64,000 bases of DNA from Atherinomorus stipes (lineage: Eukaryota; Chordata; Actinopteri; Atheriniformes; Atherinidae). The stretch covers positions 496,001 to 560,000 of the forward strand of contig JALJCO010007852.1 in assembly GCA_023101725.1 (NCBI GenBank), given 5' to 3'. Position numbers and translations under genes: made by a program. Under the pieces are notes generated by a model. It saw nothing but the letters and a program-made list of their open reading frames with translations. It searched no databases and was not told the DNA's origin. Positions within the stretch are counted from its first letter, which is position 1; every line of letters starts with the position of its first letter. Below, in pieces: positions 12,271-24,062 of the stretch.

Positions 12271-12310
12271 TTAGGATTAACTTTAGCGTTAGGATTAACG
12301 TTAGCGTTAG
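12271..12310. repeat. 18-bp minisatellite, about 2.2 copies
   Basis: TTAGGATTAACTTTAGCG is followed by TTAGGATTAACGTTAGCG and a partial third unit. It is telomere-like only superficially. Confidence 0.8.
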
Positions 12311-12889
12311 TTGGTGCTCCATCCAGACCTCTCATCTCTTCTTTGTTATCTCCACTCACTAATCCGCATTTAATAAATTGGATAGGATTTTTGCCATTTT
12401 AGGGGCAGTTTGGGACCATTTTTGTCTTCATTATTTAGTTTTTATACTTCTTTACAATGTTTGCTACAGGCTAGCGGCTAGCTGAGTGTCTTCTTTTGCT
12501 TGTTTGTTGACCTCTATCAAATTACCGCCACCAGGTGGGGGAACACATTGCAACTCATCCAGTCATAAATAACAGTTAAAATATACGGATCTCATGGCCC
12601 GCATGTGTAAAAGGAAAGTTTTATTCGCAGCCCTCTAGGTGGCGCTCAAGGCCCGAGTTTGGGTTAAGAATTATTTTGCTAGGAATAGTCCAATCCAATC
12701 CACTGGGTCGGCATCAGTCAAAATAGCCAGATCGGGTATCAGATTATTTTATTAGAACCCATCCAATCCAATCCATAATCTTTAAGCACAAACTTTATCA
12801 CATTCTCTACTATGTTTTGCATGTCATGCTGCAACACAGAGAAACTGTAACCCACAACATGGAATTAACCCACAATGCCATGCTGAACC

Positions 12890-13096
12890 AAATGCAGTGT
12901 GGTAGTTGTAGTCCACTTCCTGAATTTGGTTCGCTTTAATCGTACTGAGATCCGCGTTTGTAGGTGGACTGAGTCTGCTTATTTGGTCCAAAACAGAGTC
13001 CGTTTGGGCATTCACAATTCCCCAAACAAAGCGGACTTTCTGAGCAAACAGATCCTGATTCAAATCCAAAAGGCTGGTGTGAATGTGGCCTAAGCC
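12890..13096. mobile_element. MITE-like fragment ending GGTGTGAATGTGGCC
   Basis: Contains repeated GTCC/GGAC motifs (TGGTCC, GCGGAC) and ends GGTGTGAATGTGGCCTAA. A related end (CTGGTGTGAATGCATCC) occurs at 49278-49294. The pair supports a dispersed DNA element; the class is uncertain. Confidence 0.4.
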
Positions 13097-15211
13097 AAAA
13101 GATGAAGCCAATTATTTCTACATTCTAATTACTCATAACCTGAAATACAACTTTTACCTCATAGCATAATTGCATATTAGTCATATTTCGAGCTTTTATT
13201 GGCTATAATGCACAGTGAACCAGTAATATTAGTAGAGGACAGTTAGATATCACAGTTTAGCTAAAATATGACACAGACAATGAGGCTAACAAGATTTGCG
13301 AATAACACAGATGACTTTAAAAAGCCTGTCACTGTTGACCAGGGGCAGAGTAAGTCATTGGGTAAATTGTAGGATTGCCAGCCAGTAGACCTCAGAGCGC
13401 TTGCTTTAGACACTGAAATCGTAGGATGGCACTGGGAATATAACTGCATTGCAGGGAGAGGATAAAAGGTGATGATTAGGGCTAAAAGGGACATATTCTC
13501 GGGGCAAGATGAGGAAGACGAACCATCTCTGAAATGCTTGTGTTCTGTTTCCCCTCTTATACTGTTCCAAACATGAACAATTAAAAACCACAAACGTGCC
13601 GTTTATTCGGGCCTCTCTGTCCACACTGACGTCATTCTCTCCAGTTGCAGTTGTTTTCCCAGTCTGGGCTCTAACAAGAACACCACAACTCATTAGCCAT
13701 TCACAATGCTACTGGTTTGAATGTTCTTGCATTAGTGTTGTCCATGTTCACCTTTGTCCTCAGTCTTCAACCTCCATAATCCACAGAGGCAGATATGCAG
13801 AACTGAGCGTCCTTGTGGAGAAACATCTCATGGATGGTAGTTTGAAATGTTGAAATGGAAAGCAGAGTTTTCCCGCTCTATTCTGACTCCTGAACAGGAG
13901 ACAGGTTTTTACATAAGCATCTTCATGTTGATGATTACCGGGGTGAGATAAGCCATTAGTGCAGGTGACTAAATGCCCCTTTCCATCTAAAGATATGTAT
14001 GTTAGGTAAGCAGGTCTTCTTTGCAAAAGAGACTGTGTGTCTTGATGAGACTTACCTGTATAAATAAAGGTAAAATAAACAAAACAAAAAAATAAATACA
14101 TTTTCAGAGGCCTATCTGGTAGGATTACAGGATCTTCCTGATGTAGGCCTACAGTGTAAGATAAAGCTTTGGACTCTGCATATGTTTGCTTTTCTGGAAA
14201 TGCAGCAGATGTACAGGTGCCATCCTTATGCTCATAGCAAACATCAGGTTTAAAATCCTGAATTACAACTGATCTTCTAAGACCAAGCCACAGCCCCTCA
14301 TAGAAACATTTCCCAACATGACTCTTGATTCCAGGATGGTGAATTTTGCTGTGAGCATAAGATCATGTTTGCATCAGTCATATAATATTCTGAATCCATA
14401 ATTTCTAGATTTTACCACTGAAATAAAACAGTTAAGTCCTTTTGGGAGCGGATGAAAAGCGAAAAGCATTTTGATCGCATGCATCTGGTGGTTACATTTT
14501 AAATTTGGTTGTTTAAGCAAGGAGATTATCTCTCCAGGTTCCCAGGCTGATTAGAGACTCAGAGAGATGCCTTACAGGCAAAGTGTAGGGCCTGACCTTA
14601 AAGAGATATCCATACACTTCAGCCAAGCAGGGGGATTACTCCTCATACATATGACCAAGGTCCAAATATAACCACGTTCTGCTGCAAAGTCTGGGGCACA
14701 GCTGGACTTAAAGCAGGTGGGAAATGACTCATTTCTTTGAGTAAATATAAAGTGTGATCAGAGCACTGTGTCACTGTAATCATGTAACTCTAGAACATAT
14801 CACCGTGTATACTGGCATGGTTGATAGAGATTCTGCACGACCTGAAATATTTCTTTTACACTGTTAAAAAAGGAGGGAAAAACATAAAATTCTATAACAA
14901 AAATACAGTTGAACTTTTTTTTTTTCATGGGATTATTGGTTTTATTTTGTCTACAAAGTAAAAAAAAAAAAATCTGTAAAAATTTTGGTGAAAACTGGCA
15001 GCTGTGGTTGCCATTTTTTACCGTAAAATTTGCAGTGCCAATGTAGAGGATATTACAGCATGCCATTATGGCAATTGTAAATTTTGCTGTACACAACCAT
15101 TATTTAGCTTTAGGCGGTATTTTTTTTGCAATAATAACAGTTAAAACAGTACAAAAATATTGTTTTTACAAAAAATAATGTTTATTGACAGATATTCACA
15201 TGTATAATTAC
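13097..15211. other. No gene seen; probable repeat at 14800-15120
   Basis: AT-rich sequence. 14800-15120 has long A/T homopolymers with GGCAGCTGTGGTTGCCATTTT and TTTACCGTAAAATTTGC, which I remember as a common fish repeat. Open frames up to 113 codons (13261-14101) lack domains. Confidence 0.4.
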
Positions 15212-16232
15212 TAGGGCTGTGTTAAACGATTATTTTTTAAACGATTGATCTAGAGATTATTTTTTCGATGCATCGATTAATCTAACGATTCACTTTTTTA
15301 GCTCCATTCGACTCAATTCGATTCGATTATCGATTATCTCCTCATAAATTGACAGACAGCAATTTATATATGCTGATATAGATATCTAAAATGTAAAAAA
15401 GAGCATGAATAAAAAGGCAGTGGGAGCAGCAGCCTGTCATGGAGTTTTTCATGAACCAACGGAATGTAAAATTTATGTTGAAAACACAGCGGACTGAAAA
15501 ACAGGCTTTTAATTCTTTCATTTACATGAAAATAATAATAAAAAAGTCATTATTGAAATAATATGATCATGTAAACTTGGAGGATTTAAGCTAAGACAGA
15601 TATTATTTTCCAACAAAAGATAATGAAGATAAGTAAACATTCAGAGTTGAACATTATATTGAACATGGGTCTAGCTTCCAGAAAAAGTGCATCTTCATCT
15701 TTATTCCGTTAATGCTTAATACGGGTGCCAATCACTTGGAAATTAAATTAAAAATGCTTTATTTATCCCAGAAGTGATTACACAATACAATACTATTATC
15801 AACAGATGAAACACGAACATGAGGTTGAGAACGTGACTTTAATTATATTCAGTCAGAGACGAGACAGCTCCCGACATCAGCTGCAGTTCCACCCACGGCC
15901 AGCAGATGGAGCTCGTGCTTCATGCTGACCGTCTCAAACAGGCCTGACGTGTCTGAAGACATGGCGTCGAACTCACGGAAGTTGTCTCATGTCTCATTAG
16001 GCTTCGGATTCGCCATCCCTAATATATAGTTATACCTTCGATAAACGAGTGTGGGCCTTCACTGCCTTACACTTTGGAAACTTGGAAGAGCCACTCGCGG
16101 AGATCGCGCCGCCATCTTTGTTTTAGTCTGAAGTCGCGTGGCGCCGCCATCTTTGTTTTGGTCTGACGACGCATCGGTACGCATATTTTGCGTCGACGTA
16201 ATCGGTTACGTCGACGAATCGTCCCAGCCCTA
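15212..16232. mobile_element. hAT non-autonomous element with perfect 8-bp duplication
   Basis: Ends TAGGGCTGTG and CCCAGCCCTA are inverted repeats. The element is flanked by identical octamers ATAATTAC at 15204-15211 and 16233-16240, the target-duplication length of hAT transposons. Subterminal AACGATTATTTTTT and ATCGATTAATC motifs repeat near the left end, with TACGTCGACGAATCG at the right. The 1021-bp interior has no transposase frame. The intact duplication implies a fairly recent insertion. Confidence 0.92.
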
Positions 16233-16409
16233 ATAATTACAATTTGTTTACCCATAAGGTTAAGGGCGTTGCTCAAAGGCCCCCAGTGGTTCACTTTTGT
16301 TGCCTTGAACCTGGGTTCTCTAGTTCCAAGTCCACTTCTTTAGCCTCTACAGTCCAACATTATTATTATACAGTAAATTAGTAAAGGATTAAAAGCATTA
16401 AACTTATAT

Positions 16410-16570
16410 TTAGGTGTTTACCACTTATTCCAGTCCAGGGTCGCAGAGAAGCTGAAGTCCATCTGGACAAGTAAGAGGTAAGAGGCAGGGTCCATGGCCA
16501 CATCGCCAGTCCATGGCAGGGCCAACGGAGAGAGACAACCACACACTCGAGTGAATTTACAGTCAGTGAC
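16410..16570 (-). mobile_element. SINE-family 3' body fragment, antisense
   Basis: CAGGGTCGCAGAGAAGCTGAAG, then GAGGCAGGGTCCATGG, then CGCCAGTCCATGGCAGGGCCAAC. These match in antisense the conserved body of the SINE at 32415-32813 (GACCTGCGACAGACTGG, ACCCTGCCTC). It is 5'-truncated and diverged. Confidence 0.6.
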
Positions 16571-16575
16571 CTAAC

Positions 16576-19500
16576 GTAGATAAAATTTAAAAAAAAAGGA
16601 AAACTGAATATGGGGAAAATAAAAACAGGGGGAAAAGAAGTGCGGAACAGATCCGCTGATGATCTGCGTTCGGACTGGAAATTCAGGCAGACCTGTAGCT
16701 GCACATTTGCCCCGAATAGTGGATCCGTTCATGATCATGTGTTTCAGCCGCAGGTCCAGTACGACCCGTTATATGGTTGGATTTTTAAAATCCCCACTGA
16801 AAGAGTTAATGAATATTGAGCATATTGACAGTGAAAACCCCTCTTCTTACAAACTATGAGCAATTGCGTATGTCAAAAGCATTATGAACATATCTGCCCA
16901 TAAAGTATTAACAACCGATCGGATCACTTTTCCCACCGTCCATGTAAACACGTCGGCTGGAAGCTCTGATTGGAAAGATTTCAATCGGATAGATAAATTT
17001 TTGTCCATGTGAGCGTAGTAATGCATGTTTTTGGATAGTGCTTAAAAAACTAAAAATTTTAGGTGTTTCCACAGTTACAGGTTTTTCATGTTATTCTACA
17101 TCAGGCATACATTTTCAGTCTGTTTAGTCGTATTCCTATTTTCTCAAAATGCTGGAAAAGCCAGTGAAATACAGAAATGTAATGTTCAAATATTTCAAAT
17201 AGTATGTATATTTTGAATACTTCCGTTGTCTTGTGTTATGTTTTGCAGATTTATTTAGAAATGTTACAAATTTTTTTCAGATATTTGGACCCATCTACAC
17301 ACATGATGCAGCTGGTGTTATAGGGGAAAACCTCAAATTTTCTCAGAATGATGTGAGCCAGGTCCATATCATGAAACTCTCCTGCCTAAAGAGTAAATAC
17401 AGGACAAATTGGTTTGTGGAGTGAGCACTGATGGTTACAATTAACTGCGAGTTGATAAAATTGTCTGCTTTTCTTGCTTTCAAAGCCAACTACACCGACT
17501 TAACAAGCTGTCCAAAGGCTGGAAACACAGTTCTTCCTTCCAGGGATGTTGACAGTTGATACATGCTTTCAAGTATATAAAGAATAGAAGAGGTAGTTGA
17601 GAGGACATAAAAGCATATAAAACTAATCCAGGATGAATTTTCTGTAGATATCAAATGCAGAATAGATTGTCTAATCAACAGAACTTGATTGTCATTATGA
17701 CTTGTCACTTTTTATAATCCATATTTCACGCTATGTGTGTTTGCTCAGTGAATTTTACTACACTGACAAAGACAGACAAACATGCTTTCTGACTCTCTTA
17801 CGCTCTCCTTCTCTTTGCACGCACAAACACACAGGAACACGCGCACACACAAACCTCCTGTGCAAACTTCAAAAGGTGCTTTGATCAGAAATCTGGCACC
17901 CAGCTCTCCTGGATTCTCTTTTCTGAGGTGTATTAAGTCTTTTACGACTTTCTCTTCTATCGGCTTATGAGCATCAGATCCACAGAGCTGTGTAGGCCTT
18001 ATGTTTGTATTGTTGTATTTAAGGCTTTGCCATATGCCAGCCGCCTGCCATCCTTAGGAGCATACAAAGGATCAAAATCATGTCAGAAGGCAGAGAAAGA
18101 ACGGTTTTAGCTGCAGGTTTAATAACAGAAAGCCTAATTCTTTTTCAACCTGCAGGTAAGAGATAAAACAAAGAAGTGTTACACAAAGGGGAGTACAATA
18201 AATGATGATGAAAAAAAAGCTGTGATTTCCCTCTTTAAACTGAAAAAAAAGAGATTACAATATCAGACACTAATTATTTCACTCCTGCACAATGACATGA
18301 ACAGAGATCTTTTAATGCAACACACTGTTTTATGAGGTTCCGTTACACCTATACCCCCCGAGTCTAATCATCTGCACCATGTTATGTGTCCATTTATTTT
18401 TCAATGATGCCCAGATCTCACCATTAGCTAAGAGAAAGGCGAGCAGAAACAGGCGCCGTGTGGATAGCTGTGGGTATATTATTCACATGAAAACACTGTA
18501 TCACTGAAACAACTTAATCTACCTGTGCTTCTCCCCAAAGGTATGAATTATGAAGGCATTTATGAGCGCCCCATATATAGCTGTATTTATTCTCAATTTA
18601 TGGCTGACAGAAGCAAGAGGAGGAAAGCCACTTTGAAACCTATAAAAGCCTTGTTTTATTGCGCCACTGCAGCATGCACAGTTACAGTAGGACCACAAAC
18701 GACTCCCTGCGGACCTGTCTGCATAGCCTCCCTTACACTCTTAATTTCTGAGGAATAATTCTTTTCAGAAACACTCAGCCTCGGCGGAAGAACATGTTTA
18801 TAAAGGTGATGAATTACCCTCATAAAGGTAGCTTTTTCTCATCAGAAGCTGAGAGGGAAAATCCATTCCAGGATTTTGATTAAAGAGGAATCTTTTGGGA
18901 TGTGGCGAGATGTGATGATCTGCAGGATAAGACTTTACAGTGGAATAGAAAATAATTACAAATACATAAAAGAACATGTCAAGGAGGCTGACTACAGTGG
19001 CCATCAGGGTAAATTCAAACTCATATTGCTTTTATTTTTACCTGGTTTTTATCCAACATTTGAAATGATTACAACACTTAACATGAACTTTGACTTACAG
19101 ATGTTGTAAATTCATCAAAACGACTCCACATTTTGGAGCTGATTTATGAGTGAACTTGTTTCATAGCATCTAGACTTCAAACGCTGGCCCACAGCAGAAG
19201 TTGTTTCCCAGGCTCAAATTGTTTCCAGTTAGAAATGAAGATCTAGTTTTGATAAAACAATAGTAACCTTTTAAAAACTAGGGCCTCTCCACCTGGGGGC
19301 TTCGAGAAGAGAAATGGTGCCACACACTGCCAAAATGCCCATTTTGGAGACCGCGCCTGAACTGTCTATTATAACCACTGGTAATGTTCGCATCTAGTAC
19401 GATGATTTGATGAATTTCATTCCAAAGAGATATTCACATTCATCCTGAAAGTGTTTTTTTCCTTTTTTTTTAGCCAAGCCTGAAACATTTTTTCCTTTTT

Positions 19501-20142
19501 GCTATGTGCCATCTTCATTTACTCGGGGGTTAACACATATATTTACACATATTAGCAAGTCTCACAAGTCTTCCCTTTATTATGGGTCCAAAAGTATTTA
19601 AATAGAGCTTGTGGTTGTAGAGATATATACTTATTTCATTATGCCTCTTTTGAGCTGCAGCGTAAAATAGGCACAGGACACAAAAGGTTAAAAAAAAGTT
19701 ATTTTGAAACCACCTGAACTTTGTTTGGCTTAATATTAGATTTTCTTAATCTGTGAGAGCAATAGTACTGTTAGTCTATGGACATCTATAGATTTCATCC
19801 AACATGTGAGTGGGTCTCGTTTTTTTGTAAACTGTTGATTCCAGTGTTAATTTTGACAACAAATTTTGATTTAGCTTTTGTCATAGTATTTTTACAAAAA
19901 TGTTGTTTAGTTTTAGTCACAATTTAGTCATCTTAATTCAATTAGTTTTAGTCTAGTTTAGGTCGACGAAAATATCATAATGCTGTATTATATTGGACTA
20001 AAATACAGCAGATTCAGTCAACTAAAATATGGGGTAAAATGTAAATGACTAAGTTTGAATGTAAAACACATGCAGAAACACAAATTTTGTTTATTTGAAA
20101 GAAAAAGCACATTTTTATGCAATTTGCCTATAAATATATATA
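16576..20142. other. Mostly unique DNA; possible conserved non-coding element at 18530-18700
   Basis: No gene is supportable in 3.5 kb. A CA-rich stretch lies at 17822-17855. The segment 18530-18700 (TTTATGAGCGCCCC, TATAAAAGCCTTG, TTTATTGCG) has the balanced composition and homeobox-like AT motifs typical of vertebrate regulatory elements, but this cannot be shown without cross-species alignment. Confidence 0.35.
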
Positions 20143-20430
20143 CAGTCATCCTCAAAATTATTCATACCTTCCAATTAAAGAAGGAAAAAAAAAAATCAGC
20201 TGTAAGTGTAATAAGTTGAAATTGACAAAAGTAATGATAAATAAAAATTTTATGAAAATCATTACATCGATTTTGAATTGTGGTTTGCAAGAAATATTAA
20301 AAATAAACACACAAGTAAACAAGCATGATGGGGCTCCGAAGCTAAGATTTTGTTGAGCAACACTTTGAGGTAATCACTGCAATCAGGTATTTTCTCTAAT
20401 GTTCAAAAAGACTTCTACTAAGTTCGGGCA
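20143..20430 (+). mobile_element. Tc1-like MITE, truncated
   Basis: Begins after TA with CAGTCATCCTCAAAATTATT, the same terminal repeat as the complete element at 50414-50955. It shares internal sequence with it in reverse order (GGGGCTCCGAAGCTAA, TTGAGGTAATCACTGC). The right half is missing and the sequence changes near 20430 just before another element's arm. Confidence 0.75.
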
Positions 20431-20449
20431 CGGTTTACACAACGTCTTG

Positions 20450-20694
20450 TTTACCCACTCAGGACACTTGGATTACATTGGACGAGCAGTGTGGAGGAAT
20501 TTGGTTTTGGGACTTTTATGGACCTTTTTGGTTCAGTCACTAGTGAACTCCATTATATGAAAGCTGGAGGAAAATGAAAACCTGTCCGATCTCCGGCTGC
20601 ATTTGAGATATTAAAAAAGTGCTCCAGAGTCTTGCTCAGCATGAGGGTGAGTAGAAAAGTAATGCACATCATTCTGTAGGTGTACTATTCCTTT
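20450..20694. mobile_element. Solo arm of the TTAA-flanked inverted-repeat element (copy 3)
   Basis: Matches the right arm of the complete copy at 42959-43841: ACCCACTCAGGACACTTGG, then TGAACTCCATTATAT, CTGTCCGATCTCCGGC, TTGCTCAGCATGAGGGTGAG and GGTGTACTATTCCTTT. The other arm and loop are absent, and the terminal TTAA is replaced by TCGA. Confidence 0.85.
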
Positions 20695-20704
20695 CGAAAC
20701 AGCT

Positions 20705-21915
20705 GGACTCCAATTAAATTTATTTTTCTCCATATAATGTATCTTTGATGGGAAAGTCTGACCGCTGGGCAAAGCCTTCTCCAGTTTATCCCAAAGGTTC
20801 TAAATGCAGTTCAGGTCTGGGCTCTGTGGTGACCAACCCATGTGTGAAAAGATAGATATCAGTTGACCTCAAAATGTTGCTGAACCTCGACCTGAACCTA
20901 GATGTGAACTACCACCTTACCAACTGCAGAAACCCCAGAACGTAGACTGACCCCACAGGCTTATACAGTAGGCACTAGACACGATGGCTGCATCACTTTA
21001 TCCTCCTCTCCTCCAACCCTGCTGCTCCCATCACTCTGGAACAGGACAAATCTGGACTCAGCAAACCACATGACCTTCTCCAATCACTCCAGAGTCCAAT
21101 CTTTGAAAGTGTATCTATCTGGGGTTGGAAACCCAGGGGGGGGTTGGGGGGGGGGGGGGGCAAAATGGGGGGGGGGTGGGATGGGGGGGGGGGTGGGGAG
21201 GGGGGGGGGGGGGGGGGGGGGGGGGGAGAAATTAACGGGCCCTCATGGGTGGGGGGGGGGGTGCGGAGAACGGCCCAACACGGCACCCCCAACACACACC
21301 CCCCTGCGGCGGGCGGCGGAAGCCCCAATCTTTGTGCTTCCTAGCAAATTGAAGCCTTTATCTCCAGTTAGCCTCACTGACTAATGTTTATCTTCTGGCT
21401 ACACAGCTGTTCAATCCCAATCCCTTCAGCTTCCTTCACTTTGTTCATGTGGAAATATTCTTACTTTTACAATTAAACATAGTCCTGAGTTTTACTGTTG
21501 TTTTTCTTTGATGTGATTTCACCAAACCTTTAACATTCACTGCCATTGACTTCTATAGGTATAAGAGGGAAAAAAAATATTAAAATTTTCCAATCCGAAT
21601 TTTCCCCAAATTTGTTTATTAAATCTTACTAGAAAAATATTTTGGGGAAAAAATGGGATATCAAAATTTTTTCCCCCGGGGGCGGGCGCGTTAAGTGATC
21701 ACCAATCACCTTCATTCAGACTTTTTTCCAACCACATTTCTTCCTTGAAGTTGATGATTCCCCACTATCCCTCCTGCTTTTAATAATGAGTTGGACAGCC
21801 CTACACCCAGTTTTAGTGGATTCTGTGTAGTTGTTTTCTCTGCTTGATGCCAGAGTTCTTTTTCCATGACCACAGGATGTGTCTTCCCACATGGCTGAAA
21901 TGACTGTTCCATCAT
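20705..21915 (-). pseudogene. Tc1-like transposase pseudogene
   Basis: Read on the minus strand, the N-terminal region near 21915-21700 carries a CHHQAEKT-like stretch (HQAEKTTTQN) and KCGRKK-like remnants. The C-terminal part near 20760-20850 reads as SPDLN..LWDKLEKALPSGQ, the DDE-domain end of Tc1 family transposases. Many frameshifts and stops are present. Two insertions break it: 21106-21334 (G-rich, bounded by direct repeats CCAATCTTTG) and 21534-21690 (bounded by TTAA). Such a protein would bind the element's ends and cut and join DNA at TA sites; this copy is dead. Confidence 0.8.
21106..21334. repeat. G-rich insertion in the transposase relic
   Basis: A 229-bp block dominated by G runs of 7 to about 28 bases separated by short words. 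It sits between two copies of CCAATCTTTG (21096-21105 and 21325-21334). The duplication could be a target site, but duplicated anchors plus homopolymers are also what a poor gap fill looks like. Confidence 0.7.
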
Positions 21916-21937
21916 GGCTTAATTCATTAATTGTAAC

Positions 21938-22798
21938 TAGGGCTGTCAGTTTAACGCATTAATTAGATTAATTAATTACACTGCAAATTAATGCATTAAA
22001 AATAATCGTGATTAATTCAGAGTGCCAATTCAATGTACAAGCATTTTAAATTTGGCCCACTGAATGACCCAGGCAGTTGGTGGCAGTAATGCACCTAAAT
22101 ATGTTTGCCAACCACCAAGAAGAATAAGCAGAAGAAGAAGAAGAAGAAGAGGTGTCAATGAGTCACTGTACAGAACTTCATGCTGTGTTGGAGCAGGGTT
22201 GCATGGAAAACTTAAAGAGGGGGTTTCATGTCATTATTAGGAACATAACTCCCTTTTGTGGCACAGCCAAATAACTCTGTTCCCTTCAGTCATTTCACAA
22301 ATACAGTGTACATAAAAAACAACCTAAAGAAACCTGACATCACTCCATGTCTCCATCTGACGCCTTAAAAATTCACTGCTGTCCCTTTAAGATGCCTCCT
22401 GCTTTTCCACTCATCACAACACTCTCATGCTCTGATGGGGCGGAGATCAGCAAGGAAGGGGAGGGGCTTTGTGATATAGGAGGTGCTTTCTGGTAGCAGC
22501 CGTTCTGGCAGCCATTTTGGTTTCCATAGGAGATTCAGGGATTTCTCAAATATGCGTGAATGAGACAAAATAACCCTCAAAGCATGTTTTATGGGGAGGG
22601 ATTGACATGATAACATAATAAAAAGCTCAAAAGCTCATTTTGCATGTCGTCCCCCCCCTTAAAGGACTGCGGCCCTTGAGGACCATTGTTCCCCACAACT
22701 GCTTAAGCAGATATGAGATTAAAATGTGATTAATTAGATGACTTAATTACAAATCCTGTAATTAATTTATTAATTTTTTTGATCACCTGACAGCCCTA
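21938..22798. mobile_element. hAT non-autonomous element
   Basis: TAGGGCTGTCAG at the left and CTGACAGCCCTA at the right are perfect inverted ends of a 861-bp element with TTAATTA-rich subterminal regions and an (AGA)n run at 22133-22152. Flanks ATTGTAAC and ATTAACCT are only partly alike, so the 8-bp duplication has decayed. It abuts the dead Tc1-like transposase. Confidence 0.85.
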
Positions 22799-22948
22799 AT
22801 TAACCTGTGGCTAAACCACACCCCCAAACGCGATGAGCCAATCGGCACACGCTCATTCCCTTGGACATTCTCTGCTTGAACGTCCATTGAAATGCATTGA
22901 AGTTCGTCTGTTTTTGTTCATTTTTATGTGGTTTTTTTTTTGTTTAAA

Positions 22949-23141
22949 ATGGTCAAACGGTGTGCATGGGGTACATGCAACTCCGACACTAGGTATCCTG
23001 AGAGGCTGGGCAACGGGGTGTATTTTTTGCCTTTTACCAAGTCACATCAAGCCAAAGTTATGCTGCAGACCACAACATCAACTGAACGTGGATAAAATGA
23101 ACAAGGATGTCTACATCTGTTCTAGGCAACATCGTATTTGA
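22949..23141 (+). pseudogene. THAP zinc-finger domain relic (frameshifted)
   Basis: From ATG 22949 the frame reads MVKRCAWGTC.., giving Cys5 and Cys10 spaced as the first zinc pair of a C2CH THAP domain, followed by NGVYFLPF. Near 23040 the homology continues in another frame (KLCCRPQHQLN, then VYICSRQH at about 23110-23132), with the second Cys/His pair spaced by one extra residue. THAP domains are DNA-binding fingers of host factors and of P-element-like transposases. The first frame stops after about 48 codons. Which of the two sources it came from is unknown. Confidence 0.6.
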
Positions 23142-23994
23142 GGCAACATATTGACACTTTGCTGGAAAGAAATATGAAGTTCTCTTTAACATCCCTAACA
23201 TTAGTTTAAGTTAGCTAACACTAGCCAAACGTGCCAGTTTTTGTACTTTGGTAATGGAACATAAGAGGTCAGTTATAGCTGTCGTGTAGTACAGGTGTGT
23301 GTAGTAACTTCGATAACGACACGCCTCTAGTTTCCAAGCTGCACCCAGACTCTACTCCGCTCCCGTGGCTGTGTAATCAGTTTTTGGCAGATGATCACAG
23401 CCGTGCAGTAGTTTGTAAAAGAAACTGAGGGAGCGCACACTAGTCGCATTCCAGAGACTTTACAGGCTTGATTTGGACTCACAGTTTAAGACTTGTGAAC
23501 AATGTTTTTTGTTTGTTTGTTAGTTTAAAAAAAATATATTTTTTAATTTATCTTGTCATGGTCTCTGTCTGATCACGCGTCTGCTGTCCGTGTTGACAGC
23601 TGTCTTCTCCCGAGATCTCACATAGCGCCTGTCACTGAATGTTGTTTGTCCGAGTGAGTGGAGGGGGCGTGACTTAGAAACTAAAGAAACACTTAAATTC
23701 TAAACATGTTAAGAGGACATACATCAAACATGCTACTCATCAATGACTAAATTCACGACAAACCTTTTCTCATCACCAGCAGCTCAGATTGGTTGATGAG
23801 AAAATGTGTCAACAACAATAAAGATGTCCTCTTCTGCTGGTTTTCCTTCCAGACTTTTGTGGAATAGAGATATATTCATAAATACTGTGTCAAAGTATTT
23901 GGATAAAAACCCTGAACAGAATAAAAATGCTTAACTACTTTTTCCCCCTTTTTTTAAAAAAAAAAGAATTTTTGTCAACAAACAATAGACAACA

Positions 23995-23995
<1 letters not shown>
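23142..23995. other. No gene seen downstream of the THAP relic
   Basis: No continuation of the THAP protein is evident. The sequence is mixed, with a poly-A/T patch near 23940-23970. Confidence 0.4.
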
Positions 23996-24038
<43 letters not shown>

Positions 24039-24062
24039 TAGAGATGGTGGTGGGGGGGGGGG
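23996..24062. repeat. (TA)n microsatellite and poly-G run
   Basis: About 19 TA units (23997-24034), then GATGGTGGTG followed by a G run of 14 bases (about 24048-24062). Confidence 0.95.

Noticed and set aside
20993..21384. Pro-rich or Gly-rich ORFs of 66-111 codons
   Set aside because: Products of the G-rich insertion on either strand.
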